64,000 nt of DNA from Synechococcus sp. AG-670-F04 (GTDB taxonomy: Bacteria; Cyanobacteriota; Cyanobacteriia; PCC-6307; Cyanobiaceae), in contig QCSN01000005.1 of the NCBI GenBank assembly GCA_003211515.1, positions 1 through 64,000 of the forward strand, read 5' to 3'. A program made the position numbers and the translations under genes. The notes under the pieces were generated by a model. It was not told where the DNA came from, ran no database searches, and was given only the letters and a program-made list of their open reading frames with translations. This document shows positions 60,018 through 64,000 of the stretch, piece by piece; positions within the stretch are counted from its first letter, which is position 1; each line of letters opens with the position of its first letter.

Positions 60018-61118
60018 TCAAACCATCATCACGCCGAGTTCTTCACCTTCTTCAGCCTGCTCAAGCAGCATTTGCTTGTAACGGGCTGCCATCTCCTCGG
60101 CCTTGTCGAACACCTTCTGTGGATCGGTCAACATGTCACCGGGCTCCGGTTCCAGTGCCTTCGTTGACAGGGAAATCCTGCCTCGCTCAGCGTCGAGGTC
60201 GATGATCATCACCTTCATTTGGTCATTCACATTCAGGACCGAGTGCGGAGTCTCGATGTGCTCATGGCTGATTTCTGAGATGTGCAGCAGTCCGCTGACA
60301 CCACCGATATCAATGAAGGCGCCATAAGGCTTGATGCCACGAACCGTTCCGACGACAACCTCGCCCACTTCAAGACGATTCATCTTGCGCTCAACAAGAG
60401 CACGGCGATGGCTAAGCACAAGTCTGTTGCGCTCTTCGTCCACTTCGAGAAACTTCAGAGGCAGGAAATCGGCAACCAGTTCTTCCTTGGGCTTACGCGT
60501 GCTGATATGCGAGCCAGGGATGAAGCCCCGCAGGCCTTCGACCCGCACGAGCGCACCACCGCGGTTCGTAGCGAAAACCTCGGAATAAATCGTTGCGTCT
60601 TCCTTTTGCAGCTGGCGAACGCGTTCCCAGGCCCGCTGATACTCGATCCGACGGACAGATAGAGCTAACTGACCATCCTCGTTTTCTTCACTCATGATGA
60701 AGAACTCGCGGATTTCTCCAGGCTGGAGCACATCGCCCAGTCCTTCCACCCTGTTGATCGACACCTCTTGTAGAGGCATGAAAGCGGCGGTTTTTGCTCC
60801 AATATCGATCATCGCTCCCTTGGACTCAAGGGCGAACACAGTGCCGTTAACGATGTCGCCGGGCTTGAAGTTGTAATCGTATTTGCTGAGCAGAGCAGCG
60901 AATTCATCCAGCGTGAAGCCGGCATCATCAAGATTGCGGGGGTTGGCCCTGCTGCTCGGGTCGTCCGCGCTGGGAACATCCTCAGGGATGCTCAGGTCTT
61001 CCTCTGCGAAAGCCTGCTCGCCATCTTCAACGGTCGATGAAGTCGCTTCGGCGGCTGCTTCTTCGGTTGCGCCTGTGCTGACTTCTTGAACCTGCTCTTC
61101 CGTGGGGGTTGCGGACAT
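60018..61118 (-). CDS. rpsA: 30S ribosomal protein S1
   Basis: A 366-residue S1 with three OB-fold S1 domains (GTVFALESKGAMIDIG, EVFATNRGGALVRVEG and GTVRGIKPYGAFIDIGG), typical of cyanobacterial S1. The acidic N-terminus is Glu/Ala-rich. The start at 61118 (MSATPTEEQ) is preferred over 61163. It begins the rpsA-HAD-metK-kinase run. Confidence 0.95.
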   Translation of the reverse strand: MSATPTEEQVQEVSTGATEEAAAEATSSTVEDGEQAFAEEDLSIPEDVPSADDPSSRANPRNLDDAGFTLDEFAALLSKYDYNFKPGDIVNGTVFALESKGAMIDIGAKTAAFMPLQEVSINRVEGLGDVLQPGEIREFFIMSEENEDGQLALSVRRIEYQRAWERVRQLQKEDATIYSEVFATNRGGALVRVEGLRGFIPGSHISTRKPKEELVADFLPLKFLEVDEERNRLVLSHRRALVERKMNRLEVGEVVVGTVRGIKPYGAFIDIGGVSGLLHISEISHEHIETPHSVLNVNDQMKVMIIDLDAERGRISLSTKALEPEPGDMLTDPQKVFDKAEEMAARYKQMLLEQAEEGEELGVMMV

Positions 61119-61216
61119 GGGCTGTTGGCGGTCTACCTCATGTGGGTAGTTCGAATGAGTCACGCAACGTGCCCGCCGACACGCTGCGGAGAATCATCAA
61201 CTTTACAGAGCAGCCT

Positions 61217-61693
61217 TCAGCTAACGGCTGCGAGGTGTTCCTGCTCCCGATTCATGGTCTCCAGGGTTGAGACGAAGTCGTCAATCCCGCGAAATTGGCG
61301 GTACACAGACGCAAAACGGATGTAGGCGACTTCACTGACGTCTTTGAGCTGGGTGAGCACGAGCTCGCCGATCTCAGCGCTGCTCACTTCCCGGGCACTC
61401 CGCTGTTGCAGCTGAAGCTCTAGTGCCTCGATCATTTTTTCCAGACGCGAGGTGTCGAGCCCGGTCTTTTCACAGGCACGATTCATCCCATGCAGCAATT
61501 TGCTGCGATTGAAGATCTCGCGATTGCCATTCCGCTTGATCACTGTGATTGGGACCGTTTCGACCCTTTCGTATGTGGTGAAGCGGAACTCACAGTTCAG
61601 GCATTCCCTTCGACGTCGGACGCTGCGCCCTCCATCAGCTGCTCTCGATTCGAGAACACGACTATCAGTGTTTTGGCAGGAGGGGCACTGCAC
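61217..61693 (-). CDS. nrdR: NrdR transcriptional repressor of ribonucleotide reductase genes
   Basis: A 158-residue protein from a GTG start at 61693 (VQCPSCQ). The N-terminal zinc ribbon has CPSC and CLNC; an ATP-cone follows ([28 protein letters not shown]). This start is the usual family start; the ATG frame from 61720 adds nine extra residues. It lies between rpsA and psbT on the same strand. Confidence 0.93.
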   Translation of the reverse strand: MQCPSCQNTDSRVLESRAADGGRSVRRRRECLNCEFRFTTYERVETVPITVIKRNGNREIFNRSKLLHGMNRACEKTGLDTSRLEKMIEALELQLQQRSAREVSSAEIGELVLTQLKDVSEVAYIRFASVYRQFRGIDDFVSTLETMNREQEHLAAVS

Positions 61694-61872
61694 GCCCAAA
61701 TTTTCTCGGAAGTGCACCAACTTTAGACAGTGATATGAGTCTTGAGAAGGGTGTGCACGACATCAGTCTCATCTCTGATCCCCTCTGATCCCTTTCGCAG
61801 CGGTGAGACTGCCTGATTGTTGGTGCGCTGGTGAGACCCATCTGCGACCTTGGGGAAGAGAGCTTTGGCAAC

Positions 61873-61896
61873 AAAAAACCCCGCCGAAGCGGGGTT
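61873..61896 (-). terminator. Rho-independent terminator of psbB-psbT
   Basis: AACCCCGC and GCGGGGTT form an 8-bp stem around CGAA, with a T-run on the minus strand, 16 bases past the psbT stop. Confidence 0.9.
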
Positions 61897-61911
61897 TGAA
61901 CTGCTATGAGG

Positions 61912-62007
61912 TCATTTGCCGATCTTTGGCGGATCGCGGAAGGCAATTGCGAAAAAGAGAGTTGCAATCGCGAGGGTGAGAATGAGGATGTAAGCAAGGC
62001 TATCCAT
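61912..62007 (-). CDS. psbT: Photosystem II protein T
   Basis: A 31-residue single-helix protein: [19 protein letters not shown] followed by [12 protein letters not shown], matching PsbT in full. PsbT sits at the dimer interface of PSII. It lies 21 bases after psbB, the usual psbB-psbT order. It was too short for a length-filtered gene list. Confidence 0.96.
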   Translation of the reverse strand: MDSLAYILILTLAIATLFFAIAFRDPPKIGK

Positions 62008-62028
62008 CAGAAGTCTCCAAGAGAGCGA

Positions 62029-63588
62029 TTATTTGAGGGGAGAGCCTGCAGGAGGCACGTAGCCATCCGGCAAGCGACGGGTCGACTTGTCGCCGAGTTT
62101 GGCGAACAGGCCGAATTCCACTTGGTCGCCGAGATCGGGATCGATACCAGCGAACACATCTCTGTACAAGGTACGTGCACCGTGCCAGATGTGGCCGAAG
62201 AAGAATAGAAGGGCAAAGGTTGCGTGTCCGAAGGTGAACCAACCACGCGGGGAGCTGCGGAACACGCCATCAGAGTCGTAGGTCTCACGGTCAAAGTCGA
62301 ACGCTTCTCCAAGCTGAGACTTACGAGCGAGTCGTTTGACGTCAGCTGGATCAGTGAAGGTCTTACCGTCGAGAGCACCTCCGAAGACTTGGGCCTTCAC
62401 ACCTTGCTGCTCAAAGGAGTATTTGGCTTCGGCACGGCGGAAAGGAATGTCTGCGCGAACAATGCCTTGCTCATCTTCAAGAACCACTGGGAAGTTCTCA
62501 AAGAAGTTCGGAAGTCGGCGAACTTGAAGTTCACGGCCTTCACGATCAGAGAAGACGATATGGCCAAGCCAGGAGGTGGGTAAACCATCTCCGTTCACCA
62601 TCGGTCCAACACGGAACAGGCCACCTTTTGCAGGACTGTTGCCGACGTAGTCATAGAAGGCAAGCTTTTCGGGAATAGCGGCATAAGCCTCATCACGAGT
62701 CTTGCCGTCATCCATCGCCGTTTGTACGCGACGATTGATTTCGGTTTTGAAGTAACTCTGATCCCACTGATAACGGGTCGGTCCGAACAGTTCGATCGGG
62801 GTTGCAGCTGCTCCGTACCACATCGTTCCAGCAACGATGAAGGCTGCGAAAAACACAGCTGCGATCGCACTTGCCAGAACTGTTTCGATGTTGCCCATTC
62901 GGAGTGCCTTATACAGCCGTTCCGGTGGACGCGTGGTGATGTGGAAGATGCCGGCAATGATTCCGACAATTCCAGCCGCGATGTGGTGGGCGACGATGCC
63001 GCCGGGGTTGAACGGGTTAAAACCCTCTGGTCCCCAGGAGGGTTGAACGGGCTCCAGGTGACCTGTGATTCCGTAGGCGTCTGAGATCCACATTCCCGGG
63101 CCAAACACCCCTGTGAGGTGGAAAGCTCCAAAACCGAAGCAGCCGAGGCCGGCAAGAAGCAGGTGGATCCCGAAAATTTTAGGGAGATCCAGAGCTGGTT
63201 CACCAGTTCTTGGGTCTTGCCAGATTTCGAGGTCCCAGAAGGTCCAATGCCAGATGGCGGCGAGCATCAAAAGGCCGCTGAAGATGATGTGGGCTGCTGC
63301 CACACCTTCAAAGCTCCAGAAACCGGGATCAACTCCCGTTTCGCCGGTGATGCTCCATCCACCCCAGCTGCCGGTGACTCCAAGGCGAGCCATGAATGGC
63401 ATGACGAACATGCCCTGACGCCACATCGGGTTCAGGACCGGATCGGAGGGGTCGAAGATGGCTAGTTCATAGAGGGCCATGGAGCCGGCCCAGCCGGCAA
63501 CAAGGGCTGTATGCATGAGGTGCACAGCCAAAAGGCGGCCCGGGTCATTAATGACAACGGTGTGCACCCGATACCAGGGCAATCCCAT
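62029..63588 (-). CDS. psbB: Photosystem II chlorophyll-binding protein CP47
   Basis: A 519-residue six-helix core antenna: [29 protein letters not shown] at the start with paired His, [16 protein letters not shown], the large lumenal loop at about residues 260-450, and [20 protein letters not shown] near the end. It precedes psbT and is divergent from the ferredoxin gene. Confidence 0.98.
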   Translation of the reverse strand: MGLPWYRVHTVVINDPGRLLAVHLMHTALVAGWAGSMALYELAIFDPSDPVLNPMWRQGMFVMPFMARLGVTGSWGGWSITGETGVDPGFWSFEGVAAAHIIFSGLLMLAAIWHWTFWDLEIWQDPRTGEPALDLPKIFGIHLLLAGLGCFGFGAFHLTGVFGPGMWISDAYGITGHLEPVQPSWGPEGFNPFNPGGIVAHHIAAGIVGIIAGIFHITTRPPERLYKALRMGNIETVLASAIAAVFFAAFIVAGTMWYGAAATPIELFGPTRYQWDQSYFKTEINRRVQTAMDDGKTRDEAYAAIPEKLAFYDYVGNSPAKGGLFRVGPMVNGDGLPTSWLGHIVFSDREGRELQVRRLPNFFENFPVVLEDEQGIVRADIPFRRAEAKYSFEQQGVKAQVFGGALDGKTFTDPADVKRLARKSQLGEAFDFDRETYDSDGVFRSSPRGWFTFGHATFALLFFFGHIWHGARTLYRDVFAGIDPDLGDQVEFGLFAKLGDKSTRRLPDGYVPPAGSPLK

Positions 63589-63769
63589 GGGTCAGGTTCG
63601 GGGAACAGGGCTGCCAATGCAGCCAGACCTCGCGATCGTAAAGGTTGTCACTGGAATGCCGGCGCCGGAGCATCAGGGTTGCAACGTGCAGTGACACGAT
63701 TCTTTGGTACGAGCTGTTCACAAAACGCAACTCTGGATCCCATAGTGACGTGTCCCTGAGGCAACCCCC

Positions 63770-64000
63770 ATGCCGGTAATCCGTTTTGTTCGCGAAGGTC
63801 GGGACGTGGAGTGTTTCCCAGGAGAGAACCTCAGGGAGGTCGCGATGCGAGAGGGCATTCAGCTGTACGGACTGAAGGGGCAACTTGGGAATTGTGGAGG
63901 TTGCGGTCAGTGCGTCACCTGCTTTGTCGCCGTCGTCGCCGACGAAGGATCCCAATCCCTGTCTGTTCGTACGCCCGTCGAGGAAGCCAAGCTTCGGCGG
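63770..64000 (+). CDS. 2Fe-2S ferredoxin, 3' end outside window
   Basis: Starting at the ATG at 63770 (MPVIRFVREGRDVECFPGEN) the 77 visible residues contain GNCGGCGQCVTC, the plant-type [2Fe-2S] ligand cluster in a variant spacing; the last Cys would be past the window end. It resembles the ferredoxin found upstream of psbB in cyanobacteria. It is divergent from psbB with about 180 bases between. Confidence 0.85.
   Translation, partial: MPVIRFVREGRDVECFPGENLREVAMREGIQLYGLKGQLGNCGGCGQCVTCFVAVVADEGSQSLSVRTPVEEAKLRR

Noticed and set aside
60018-61163. rpsA start at 61163
   Set aside because: It adds 15 residues with no S1-family character; the Met at 61118 gives the usual acidic N-terminus.

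Overview
The window reads as a chromosomal segment of a marine, phycoerythrin-II-containing Synechococcus (picocyanobacteria, subcluster 5.1 type). Evidence: psbB/psbT, psaD and a 2Fe-2S ferredoxin; class I and class II phycoerythrin genes (cpeBA, mpeBA); pebA/pebB; the gamma-type linker mpeC; and compact gene spacing with many start/stop overlaps. No transposase, integrase, phage gene or CRISPR array was seen.

Left flank (1-27.3 kb) is housekeeping: partial cobO, larE, speD, recF, tRNA-Arg(CCG), a GNAT-like gene, a trpE-gshA-ppc unit, psaD, an mrp-rodA-histidine-kinase unit, hemF, an amidase-like protein, rnd, a lipid-A-disaccharide-synthase-like protein, tRNA-Cys(GCA), small secreted or hypothetical proteins, an aldo/keto reductase, purM, rlpA, a fused panC-cmk and a low-molecular-weight protein tyrosine phosphatase.

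The phycobilisome rod region (27.3-56.5 kb) fills the middle. Moving right: rpcG, cpcT, rpcA, rpcB (phycocyanin and its lyases); pebB, pebA and an S-type lyase (bilin synthesis and attachment); cpeB, cpeA (PE-I) with small genes; cpeY, cpeZ; a Nif11-like gene; mpeU; mpeC; mpeA, mpeB; mpeY (possibly the mpeQ allele); three tandem Nif11-like small genes; cpeR, cpeT, cpeS; three rod linkers including a double-domain CpeC; a pentapeptide-repeat protein; a CpcG with a C-terminal membrane helix (CpcL-like); a divergent orphan phycobiliprotein-like gene coupled to an unknown gene; a TVP38-type membrane protein; tRNA-Phe(GAA); comF; a DUF2470 protein; and mpeD. PebA/PebB make phycoerythrobilin. The E/F-, S- and T-type lyases attach it or isomerise it to phycourobilin. 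The linkers stack PC, PE-I and PE-II discs into rods. RpcG with its isomerase motif, plus MpeU, points to a phycourobilin-rich blue-light pigment type. The type-A chromatic acclimation island genes (fciA/fciB) are not in this cluster.

Right flank (56.6-64 kb): an FGGY sugar kinase, metK, a HAD hydrolase and rpsA in one unit, then nrdR, psbT, psbB and a divergent 2Fe-2S ferredoxin cut by the window end.

The least explained items are the orphan phycobiliprotein-like gene with its coupled partner (51.8-52.9 kb), the Nif11-like gene group, the duplicated linker with a gamma-type cysteine module, and several small genes tied to neighbours by start/stop overlap. All functional calls come from reading the translated sequence; no database search was run.
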